Shown here piece after piece: positions 32,925 through 42,875 of a stretch of 64,000 bases of DNA. The notes below the pieces were generated by a model, which was not told the origin of the DNA, searched no databases, and saw only the letters and a list, made by a program, of their open reading frames with translations. The DNA is from Diaporthe sp. PMI_573 (lineage: Eukaryota > Ascomycota > Sordariomycetes > Diaporthales > Diaporthaceae): assembly GCA_021399435.1 (NCBI GenBank), contig JAJTUP010000015.1, forward strand, positions 124,001-188,000, given 5' to 3'. The position numbers and the translations under genes were made by a program. The first letter of the stretch is position 1; every line of letters starts with the position of its first letter.

Positions 32925-35249
32925 GGAACTGGATTCTCGCCATCAATTATCTGCAGTCTGCAACTGTGGGATTCAAGTCTGATGACAGTCACTCCAAGCT
33001 CACCAACGGCCATGACGACCATTACGCGCGGCCCGCAAAGCGGCGTCGCTTTGCCGAAAATTCCCCGGACTCTGGCATAGGTCAAGATATTGACAGCCTC
33101 CTGCTCCCCAGCGAGCCAGGCGAGATTCAACGCGCCATCCGCATCGAGGTCCTCAAGATTGCCCACAAGGATTCGGCCCACCCAAGAACACATTCCGCTC
33201 TGAATGGAACCATTCCTCCCGCCATCAAGGATGCTGCAAGTATCCGAGCCCGGTGCAAAATCATCATCACAACCGCGAGGCACACGCCTGGTGACGTCCG
33301 CACCCTCTACTGTGATAGCCAGATATGCACCATCAAAACTTTTCAGAATCCAGCTGGCTCGTCTCAGATGGCCAGAGTGTACCTGCCTGAGCCGTTTCAC
33401 ATTCCTGAAGAGAAGATCTACGTTGAGCGCGACGACGACACAGTCTTCGATCTTGCCAACCAGTATTCCATGTCTCTGGAGCTTGAGTCAGCCGGTGACC
33501 GCAATTGGCCACCTCTAAACCTGGCGAACGCCACCTTCGACGAAGATGTGTTTCTTGCCCACTCCTCTGTGTCACGTCACTGGACGCTTGCGGCTGAGAT
33601 CCCAAAGATCATTGATGGAGGTCGGAGGTCGGGATACTTGAGACTGCACAAGGGAGCTGGCCAAGGTGTACGAACCGATTTTGTTCTGGATGTTGATGTG
33701 AGAGCGGCGACAGCTCTGCCAGGCCGGCCCTCGTGGAACAGTCGGGAGAGGCTTTCTCCCTATTCTGCCGCACTTGCTGATCAACAAGATGAAGCCCCGC
33801 CACTCACAAATGGTCATGTGAACGGAGCGCACGCCAATGGGGTAAGCGGGAACCTAATCAATGGGCACTCTGGCCTCATCGACGATGACATCGAGGAGGA
33901 AGCGGAAGGTGAACTGACACCTAGCCGCTCACTGAGGATAAGAGGAACTAAGAACTACAACCTGAAAGACCTCAGCAATCGGGCGCAGGGGAGGAAAGGC
34001 CGCAATCGCCTGGCAAAGGCGGAATCGAGAAGGGCCGACGCAGATCGCATTCTCTATCATCTTCCCAGAGAGTCTGGGCCGGTCAAGGAAGTTCTCGTAC
34101 TGGGCTTCGCTTGCTGCTTCTGCCATGCCTCGCATCAGTCTTTGGCTCAGCTTCGTGCGCATCTTCCCAGCCACCCACAGTATATATTTGAGGTCAGCAT
34201 CTCCTCTGGGAAGATGGGAGGCCCGGTGGACGTGTCTTGTATAGCTGTCAATGGGGGCCCTCTTTTGCGTCCTACGATATACCAGCTGGGCAAGCCGACC
34301 AAAGCTTTCGACTTGGACAAGTACGTTGAAGGCGACGACTCCTGGGTCAAATCCCGCTTAGGACCACATAACGACGATGGACCGGTGGTCCCCGCTCACA
34401 AAGCTTCATTGACAAGAACGGGTCAGGTGAGGCCATCACAGGTAAGTGTGAACGACAGAGGGAGGGTCCTTGAAGCCATATGCACGAGCAGCTCAACACT
34501 GACATAGTTGCAGAGATCTGGAGGCCGTCGCAAGGAGAAGAAGGTTCTTGTTCCGGAGACCAAGCAGCCGCTATTTGATTCTCTGAGCAAGGCTAAATTG
34601 ATAACTGGGACAGAGGTTCGTCAGTCTGTAGCCGATGACACCTGGCTCATCCAGAAGCACCGGGATATTGTCCAGGACTTCATTGATGTCGATGCTGCCG
34701 AGAAAGACTACATCAAGCAGTGGGATGCGTTCATCCACAAGAGGCACATAAGCTCGGATGCCTTCATTTCACGCGCGGTGCTTGAATTCGTGAACGAGAA
34801 GATGCCATGGCTTCTCAGCTCGCAGTCTCGTATCCAGGAATTCGGCAAACATCTGACAGTCCTTATCGCGAGGGGTCTTGATGACGAAACCGTGAGGCAG
34901 GTACAATCTCGCATACAAGAAGCCCGGAGTCAAAAGCCGCCAGAGACGGAACAAGTGCCTTCACAGCAACCTCCTAAAGAGGCCCAACACCATAGCTCCA
35001 AGGGATGTGCGGTCTGTGGGCGGAATGTACGCGGCCCGCAATTGCTGATATGCTCGGATGAGGCAAGTGACTAATGTTTAAGATGGCCATGTCAGCGTGA
35101 GCTAACTGCGGAATCCACAGGAGTGCAAAAAACCTCTTTATCACGAGGACTGCATCAAGGATAAGGCGCAAATTCCGGTTGAGCACCAAGAATGGCGATG
35201 TAATGAATGCGCGCCTGCACACCCTGGTCATGAAAAATGGGTGGTCTAG
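32879..35249 (+). CDS. SUZ12: Polycomb PRC2 subunit SUZ12 homologue (C2H2 + VEFS box + PHD finger)
   Basis: Core non-catalytic subunit of Polycomb Repressive Complex 2, which deposits H3K27 methylation in facultative heterochromatin. Three exons: 32879-34441, 34514-35062 and 35121-35249; 746 residues. A C2H2-type finger lies near 410-440 (CCFCHASHQSLAQLRAHLPSH). The VEFS box spans about 530-655; key stretches are TWLIQKHRDIVQDFIDVDAAEK, YIKQWDAFIHKRH and AVLEFVNEKMPWLL, aligning well with animal and plant VEFS domains. A C-terminal C4HC3 PHD finger (about 686-735) has CAVCGR, LLICSDEECKKPLYHEDC and WRCNEC. The second intron (35063-35120) uses a GC donor (GAG|GCAAGT); no GT donor keeps the PHD in frame. 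ATG 32879 is the first in-frame start. Confidence 0.88.
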
Positions 35250-35713
35250 GCTCGTTGCTTCAGGAAATGTGGTCACCCCTCCCGTCGCAGCGAGCTTTGG
35301 CAGAACGTAGTAACCCGCCAGGCTTGGATTGCAGGCAGGCTCCAGCTAGAGAGGACTCCTGGCTCGCACTCTTCTCGCCCTGATCAGGAACGTCTCATTT
35401 TGAGAAATGAGACTCCGGTAAGGCCGCAATTCGATAGAAAGATTCAGTCAAATGAGCGCAGTGCAAGTGCCGTTGCCGGCAATATGGCCTTGGAGGTTAC
35501 ATGCCCGGTTTCGGTGGGCAGCAAACAACAGTCTCCCCCGTCGAAGATGCAAATATCACGCGCAGAGGCCAAGAGCTATTCTGAGGCAGTGATTCACCCG
35601 GTCATATTATCCAAATACACAGACAGGCTTGCAATGAGAGGTGGGAAAGTCGAGGTAATTCGGCCCCGCCTTGATGGCGCCTGCTCTTTACGGGGGTGAG
35701 ACAGGCTCATCTG

Positions 35714-35720
35714 TTTTTTG

Positions 35721-35765
<45 letters not shown>
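35714..35765 (+). repeat. T-run / A33 homopolymer block
   Basis: Six T, one G and twelve T are followed directly by 33 A, about 460 bp after the SUZ12 stop. The T/A junction mirrors the block upstream of SUZ12. Possible low-complexity DNA, retroposition tail or assembly artefact. Confidence 0.85.
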
Positions 35766-35766
<1 letters not shown>

Positions 35767-37454
35767 ACCTTCATCTCACAGCTGCGATAGCATGAAACCT
35801 ATTGGTCACTAATAATACACTTCACGTCAACAGCATGTTTTTCTCGCATGGGTGTGCTGATCTAAGGTTGGTTGCAAGTGGCGCAGTATGTTCTTTGTCC
35901 CGGTTTACCGTTGCAATTATGGACTCAAATTGGGATGTTGGACGATTCTCCATGCTATTTTGGCCCAGTAGTACATAACATGTACCTTTGGTGACGGACA
36001 CATGGTGGACCAGTTGGGCGGGAGAGGAACAACATAACAAGCCTGCTTGTCGTTGTCAATATATTCGCTTTCCTCATTTCCCGTATGAGCAAGTGGCCAG
36101 AGTGAGCCATGTCTGCAGCTCCACCTGTGCCTGATCGTCACTCATACCGACAAGGTCGAGACCTGGAAGATTCGGCGTTTAGGGAGTTTGATCTTGTGCT
36201 GTTTGGAATGAACTTGCCATAGAACCCGTTGTGTCTGTTGTATCGAGGACTTGCATGTGTAACATGCCCAGGGCAAAACAAGCACGTCTCGTGAGGACTT
36301 AAGCAATAGAATTCCCTGTACGAGCATCCCTTTGGGCGTATGATTCGATGCCAGTGGTGGGAAGCGCAGAAGAAATCCTGCAGTTCTGCAGTGAGAGGGG
36401 TGCGAGTCTCTTATCTGCCATTTGTTTAGTAGCGCTCAAGGGCTTATTCTACGGAGCTCGATGCCTTTGCCAAAGACGATGTACCACTGGCTATTTGGAT
36501 TGCTGCCTTCATACAACACGAGAGGATCCTAGAAGCCTCCCTGTCACTTGTACGACAAATGTACAATGATCAAATAAACCACAGCCGTAGACTGCTAAAA
36601 GTCTAGAGCCAGGACATCGTCTTTCTGCCATTACACATATAAAGTACTCGCATACAATCACATTTGACATTGGCGTTGAGCCCCGTGGCATCAACCACGA
36701 GTCGAACTCAACTAACATCACCCACAAGATTTACTGTCACACGCAAAAGCAGCTGCCAGTGCGTTGTGCACTGGTTACCCTATATCGTGATCCTTACACA
36801 CGACTACCCATGACTCGAGGCCACTAGATCAAAGTAACGTAGGTATACCGCTTCGTAGGAGACATATTGGCAGTCCGATTTACAAGTTTGTAACCTCAGA
36901 GCTCTTGACTAGTTACTTCTAGACTGCACGGAGCCCATGGTCCCCCTTCTTCCCCAGTGAAAACTTCTGGTTGTGCATGGAAACAATAGAGATTGTCCTT
37001 GCCCTTTCCTTTGTGCCACACTCCACCGGCTTGGCCCTTCTATTCTCAGGGGTTTATTCACTGTAGTACCGTTGGCCGCAGTCGAACAGAAGGCACCGAA
37101 TGGTTGAGAGCGCTGAATACGAGGTGCCTTTACATTGATAAGCATAGCTGTAGATTCAAGTCGGAATACCTTGAAATTGAAATCATAGGCCAAGAGTGTT
37201 AGATCGACCGCAACTGGTCACACTTTCTAAAGCGTCAAGATATCCCAAAAGAGGCACAAATAAATCACAGCAGAGACCGGGATGCTTGGCAATGCCCACT
37301 TACATCCGCTCAAACCAATCCCATGCCATGGACAAACGTTAATGAGACAAATTTGCTGTGGTGATGTGGTTGACATGAAAGTTTTTTGCCAGAGAAGAAA
37401 GCTTTAAACATTTACCGTCATAGTATATCTTAGAGGAGACTGCTGGTTTAGGTT

Positions 37455-37705
37455 ACACCACATACACTGTTACAACAACCTAGCCGCATTCTCAAAAAGT
37501 AAAATATAAAAACGACTTTACCGAGTATCTATGGAGTGTTGACCTCTACCCGCTTATCCTGTAGGAAGTTCTCCTACAGGAGGTCATCCCCTGATAAATT
37601 TTTACGTGAAAGACTAATCCCATAGCAGGATGGGCAGTGAACACCCAAGTGGTCCACTACATACATAGATGCTTTGGCCTCGTGCCAGACACACGAGCTT
37701 TGCTC
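37455..37705 (-). repeat. dispersed short repeat, copy 3 (inverted)
   Basis: Read on the minus strand, this matches copy 2 block by block: GAGCAAAGCTCGTGTGTC, GAGGCCAAAGCATCTATG, GTAGTGGACCACTTGGGTG, then GGATGACCTCCTGTAGGAG and AACTTCCTACAGGATAAG (about three 15-bp units), TTTTTGAGAATGCGGCT and a GTAACAGTGTATGTGG end. At its 5' end lies an 11-bp stem (37688-37698 with 37702-37712, one mismatch, TTT loop). Confidence 0.6.
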
Positions 37706-38574
37706 ATGTGTCAGATGGAGCTGGAACAGCAGATGTAAACGAGAGAAGCTATGCCCTGAGAGAAAGAGGGCATCAAAGAATTACGGTTGGTCAAGCGAGT
37801 TCGTTGAGAGCTTCTCCCTCGGCAGTGCTCCACTTGTTCGTGAAGAACCCTAAATGCGAGACCCTCTGGACATGGAGTTCGGCCGGCGCCATCGAATGCA
37901 TTCCAGTGTCTACTGTAAAGAGACCCAGAAAGCTCGTAGTGCATGCCTTTTCAAGCCTGTGAAAATGTAATGGGTCTTCAACTCTATGAGTGTTTTTGTT
38001 TACTAGCAGGTGCTGCAAGGCGAATCTCCCCAACCTATTACTAGACAAGCATTCAATGTTCCCTTGTCTGGGCAGTAAAGTTCCGAGAACGCCATCATTA
38101 CTATCACAGCGTCGCAAGCATTTTGGATCTGGTTCATGAATATTTCTCAGTTGCGTCATTAAAGGGCATTGAAGAAGCCCGCCCACGATTCAAAATAAGA
38201 GCGAGTTTCCATTCCGTCCATCGAAACCCTCGCCCATCCAGTTATGCACTGCAATCAGACCATGAAAAAGCACTGAGCAACCCTTAGAGCCCATCCCAAT
38301 CAAACCAGGCCCTGAGGACATCGCAGGCGACTGCCTTTTTCGTGAAGGTGCTGTGAAAACACCACGGTCAGCTCCGCTCTTGCCTTTGTCGACGGTTGCC
38401 ATAAATCATCCTCAATCTGTGTCTTTCCGTTGCAAAGATGACTTATCCGTTACTATGGAACCATTTCAGTCGGTGCTTCAGCGTTTGAAAACCCTGTGTG
38501 AAAGAAGAAGCGTCCGCTTGACCAAGTCAGGCAGCTTCCATTAATGCTAGGTGGTCACCTTAGATCTCCTCGAG

Positions 38575-40232
38575 CTAGGGCTTGTCATCGTACTTGACCT
38601 CATCTCCACCCTCACGCTCGCACTCAGTCTCGGCCTCTTGCTTGGCTCCTGGTGTGACCTCTCTCTTGAAGTTGCCGCTATCAAGGTCCCACTCGTCTTG
38701 GCCATCGACCCGGCCCCGAAAGCTGTCGTCGTCATCATAACCATAACCAACGTCATGGCCGGGCTGCGCTTGATCGAAGAGACTGACTCCGTTGTAGGCG
38801 CCGACTGGAAAATGTTCGTTCAACTGCATCTGGGCCATGTATCCAAAGGGGAGGTTGCCGCCAGGCAAGCCGGACATCTGATAGGGGAACATCTGCGGAG
38901 CCTGGAAGCGATTGAGCTGATACGCCTGGAGCTGCTCGGCGGCCAGCTGCTGCGGCTGCAGAGCCGCCAGGTGGCTGGGGTTCAACTGCTGCCCAAAGCT
39001 GAAAGAACTGTTGCCGCTGGTGGCGTTGGGTACCATACCAGGGTGGCGAAACTGGAGCTGCGTCATCCGAGGGTCGTCCATATTGGCTGATAGAGCGCTC
39101 TGACGATGGCCAAGGTCCAAGAGAGGAGCCACACCAGTGCTGAAGACTTGGGGTGACGGTGCCTGGCCGTGGCTCTGCTCGTGAGGGCTTGCGCTTGCCG
39201 TGCCGTCTATGGCACCTGCCACGCCGTCATCGTTGAGCGGTGCCATTCCAATGTCACTGCCAGGTTCAGACTCGGTCTTTGCCTCAGCCTTGATCCCAGT
39301 CTCGGTGTCAGTCTTTGGTGCCGGGGCAGGAGCGACGCCGACACCATTGGAAACTGCCTCCTCATCGTCCTGATCATGTTCGGATTTGAGGCTTGCTTTC
39401 ATCCTCTTAGTGCGGCTACCAGTGGCGCGAGGAGCAGATCGCTTGCGTACACTTGGCTTTGCGGCGCCAGAGCTGGGGTTGTAGGAGGAATCGCCATCAT
39501 CATCGTCATCCAGACTCTCCTCAGACTTCACCACCGCCTTCCGCTTCTGAGCCTGAGATCTCGGGGTCTCGGGAGCTTGGGCCATCAGGCCATGCTTTTT
39601 AAGTATTTGACGGAACCGAACCTGTTGATCGACGAGAGAAATGAGCCTCGGACTGGGTGGGAGAGAGTTGGGATATACTGTGACCATACCTTGGCAGAGG
39701 CCGCATTCTTCAAGTTGGAATGAGCTGCGACTTGAGTCCAGTCCACCGCCTGCCTAGAAAAGTGTTAATCACCTGGTATGGAGGTCAAAGTGAACTATTC
39801 AGAAATATCCCAAAACACAACGCATGGGAATTGCGAAAAGAAAAGAAGGTTGCCTACTGATTCTAAATCAACAGTTAGCTAAACGAAGCACTAAAGAAGT
39901 ATTTGTACAAAAGTATGGGGAAGAGGGGGCCACAGTGTGGCCAGGTGCGGTGCCCAAGCTTGTAGCCCGATGAGGCCTTTGGGAATCAGGGTACAGATGG
40001 GAGAAGTTGGAGGAGGATCGGATTTTCTCCGAAAGCCGCTTACGCCATTGAATCGAACCACGTTGAAGAAGAGCAGGGACTCAATTGGAGTCAGCTCGAT
40101 CTGTGTCGTGTTCTTCTTGCCGTTCTTGGCATTGGTGGGAGTCTTGGGACCGCTGTCATTCGTGCCGCCATTCTTGGAGCCATCATCTTTGGGGGATGCG
40201 CTGGGGTTGGCGTTGCCTCCGTGATCAGGCAT
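38575..40232 (-). CDS. Myb-like DNA-binding domain protein A
   Basis: Three exons on the minus strand: 40232-40044, 39749-39690 and 39621-38575; 431 residues. The N-terminal domain (about 48-95) reads LTPIESLLFFNVVRFNG, AVDWTQVAAHSNLKNAASAK and VRFRQILKKHGL, the pattern of the short fungal Myb-like family (two hydrophobic helices, DW..VA, then a basic helix). Next is a basic, probably nuclear-localised stretch (SVRKRSAPRATGSRTKRMK), then a Gln/Met-rich, activation-like region (LAALQPQQLAAEQLQAYQLNRFQ) and an acidic tail. An in-frame ATG at 40262 is an alternative start; 40232 has the better context (TCAAAAATGCC). Target genes are unknown. Divergent from Myb-like gene B. Confidence 0.82.
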
Positions 40233-41366
40233 TTTTGAGACTGAAGAGGGTTGAGCATGCATGAATGTGGAGGGTGTGCCAGTGAGACTGACCTGTTGCT
40301 AAATCAAACTGAAGCCTTGGAAACGGAATCAGCCAAAGTGATTGAGATGGTAAAGAGGTCGGGAACAGACAAAGGCTCCAAGTGCAAATTGCTGCCAAGT
40401 GTTCAGCTGAGGTGCCAGTTGCGGTGGTCGTGGAGGAGGAAGGGATAAGGAATGAGCAGGTACAACAGCAAGTTGCTCTCGTCTTCAGATGGTGATGATT
40501 GATGCTGCTGCCCAGAGACAGTCTGGGCTGAGGCAGGAGGTTGAGAAGCAGGAGGTTGGGAAGCAGGAGGTTGGGAAGCAGGAGGCCGAGAAGCAGGAGG
40601 CCAAGAGGTAGGAGGCCAAGAGGTAGGAGGCTAGGTGGTAAGAGCTGGTTTGTGGTCCTGCCTGCCAGTGGGAGGAGTGATCAGAATCACGGTGTGGTGA
40701 ACTGTAATCAGGGGCACGGTGGTCAATGTGCCCTGAGAGGTGGGATGGGAGGATGGAATGAGCAGGTAAGGTGGCAGTGTTGCTTCCAGTTTATCTCGCA
40801 GCAGAGAATGACTTACCTGGGTATGCAACAGGTGGACAATACAGTTGTCTGTTGGTAGTGATGTGTGAAGTAGAAGTGGATGGCCTGGACCTGGGCAGGT
40901 TGTCGGAGAGCTCACGCGTCGAGCAAGGCACGGTGGTGGACGTCAAGACGCGACGGTGTATGTAATCTGCTAGAGGGCAACGCAGCTGGGGAAAACACAG
41001 AGTTGTAATGACCAAGTAGGGACTTTTTGAAAGAGATAGAGCGAGAGGGAGGGGAAAGAGCTCTGAGACTTTCACTCTGCCCTGCAGTCCTCCAACAACG
41101 CTTTCTTTCGACCAGCTTACTCTCGTCACAAGCACACAACTTCCAGTGCTTCTGGTGCAGGAAATCATATGGTGTCGAGATCAAGTACTTGGAAACATCA
41201 CCCGCCCATTTCCCAGAGGTACTCGGTTCGCTCAACCTTCTTCCACCGCCTACTTTCGCCAACTTCGACGCCACAACAAAGCAGCCTCACCCACAGCCAG
41301 AGGAAATCTGCCACTGCTCATCCAACCAGAAACACCGACAACACTCTCTTCATCATCTTGCCCATC
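40233..41366. promoter_or_regulatory. divergent promoter of two Myb-like genes
   Basis: A 1.13-kb region between the start codons of Myb-like genes A and B. It contains a 15-bp minisatellite at 40531-40634. The right end (41050-41366) is pyrimidine- and CCAAC-rich, typical of a fungal leader. No coding evidence. Confidence 0.55.
40531..40634 (+). repeat. 15-bp minisatellite (AAGCAGGAGGTTGGG type)
   Basis: About seven consecutive 15-bp units, changing gradually from GGCAGGAGGTTGAG through AAGCAGGAGGTTGGG and AAGCAGGAGGCCGAG to AGGTAGGAGGCCAAG. The period and the AGGAGGTTG core match the array near 54.45 kb. Confidence 0.85.
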
Positions 41367-42216
41367 ATGAGCACCAACAAGAAGTGTACGCTCTCTACCC
41401 CTTTACCCATCCTATTCAAAATGAGCCCATCCCCTCCACAACGGCAGTCCGTCATGGTACACACTGAATGACCCCCGGGGCTTGCCTACCTTTATCTGTG
41501 GTGCTGGGTGGGATACTGACGTGTTTGTTAGGGGACAATGCCTCTGAGAAGGATCTCATCTTTGCTATGCTCATGTCGACTGGCGATGGTAGTGCCAAGA
41601 TTCAAGCAGATTGGGCCAAGGTAGAGGAGATCATGGCCAGCTGGGGTTACACCTTCACCATGGGCGCAATGTGTAAGTCCTCCCCATCTTAGTCCAACTG
41701 AGCTTTTCTATCTTTCCACACTTTGTCGCGGACGCCTGGGTCGGTCCCACACGCTGTACCCGCCCAACACCGTGTGAGGTGGCCTGACACCATGCCGCCA
41801 TGTTTACACACCCTCAAGCATCAGAACTGACGACGACGCCTTTAGCCCAGCATTGGTCCAAGAAGATCCAGAAGGCCTTCAAGGAGCGACACCCAGACAA
41901 TGCGAAGGATGGAGGCAATGCCAACCCTGCCACCCCTTCCGAGGCTGGCGGCACTGGCTCTAGCATGCCCAAGACTCCCCCATTCAACAAGGGCAAGGGC
42001 AAGGGCAAGGCTAGGAAGCGCGCTGCTCCAGATGAGGACTCGTCCCCAGAGAGCGGTGGTGCTTTCAACCCCACCCCCATCGCCCGGGAGAAGGCTCTTC
42101 GTGCCTCTGCGAAAAAGATGAAATGCTCCGAGGAAACTGACATGGTTGACGAGGAGGAGCATGTCATGATCAAGGGCGAGACCAAGACCGATGAGGACTA
42201 CCACCACGCCGTCTAG
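41367..42216 (+). CDS. Myb-like DNA-binding domain protein B
   Basis: Three exons: 41367-41385 (19 nt), 41532-41672 and 41846-42216; 176 residues. The domain (about 7-70) reads WDNASEKDLIFAMLM, ADWAKVEEIMASWGYTFTMG and SQHWSKKIQKAFKERH, the same helix / DW..V / basic-helix pattern as proteins A and C. The rest is low complexity, with KGKGKGKARKRAA as a likely nuclear localisation signal and an acidic C-terminus. The tiny first exon is needed to complete MSTNKKW and gives the only in-frame ATG before the domain. Unlike protein A it has no Gln-rich region. Confidence 0.8.
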
Positions 42217-42875
42217 GCTCATCAATGCCGTCAATATTTCTACTTGTAAAAGTGGGAGACAGCAACGGGGAAGACGGTGAGGAGGGCGACTTACTGACCA
42301 TGCCTGACTTTTGGTCCTTGGGATTTCTTTGACGTTGGGCTTGCTCATCCTTGCAAGCAAGTCGATTTTACCGAGTTTCAAGGAAAGACACATTTTGCGT
42401 TGTTTTGTTCCGGGTTACCTGGTCCTCGATTTGGACGGCACAGTTTATGAGAATTCTTCTCCAACAGCCAGAGGGATGAACCAAATGGAATCACCAATAC
42501 TGAGACTACATGAGATAAAGTGACGAGGTTTTCTCTTTTAGGTGGTTATCCTGTTGGGGGTTGTTTTCAATAGGTAGAGAAGAGTGGTCGGGTACACTTC
42601 TTCTCTTGCTTTCAGCCGCCATGGTTTTCGGAAGCTCCTACTAGAAGAGCGGGTACTACGATGATTATCCTATGCGCGAGACCGTCAATATCAATTCTGG
42701 TCACCACCGTTGGAGCTGTCCCTCAAACAATCCCTCTTCTGCTTCTGTTGACCCGCGATTGGTTACTTTGATGACACACCAGACTTTCACTCCGGATCTG
42801 GACATAATGAATAGGCACAGTCCTCCATAGCCCCAGTGTGATCCATTCCGGAAGATATGACAGTTTACCATGTAT
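42217..42875. other. convergent 3' region Myb B / CUS1
   Basis: About 660 bp between facing stops, AT-richer than the flanking exons; presumably two 3' UTRs. Nothing else was recognised. Confidence 0.4.

Larger units (their letters stand above)
35250..38574. other. 3.3-kb gene-free region between SUZ12 and Myb-like gene A
   Basis: Convergent 3' region, much longer than the other convergent gaps here. It holds a T/A homopolymer block (35714-35765), a reversed dispersed-repeat copy (about 37455-37705) and AT-richer DNA around 36.8-37.6 kb. Short frames show no domain or splicing support; it may be decayed repeat DNA. Confidence 0.5.

Noticed and set aside
35400..35699. A 99-codon frame after SUZ12, considered as an extra exon
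   Set aside because: It begins at TTG, lacks domain content, and SUZ12 already ends with a stop after the PHD; more likely 3' UTR.
35815..38520. AT-richer stretch considered as a RIP-mutated transposon
   Set aside because: No reverse transcriptase or transposase remnant could be read in any frame; only the short repeat copy is supported.
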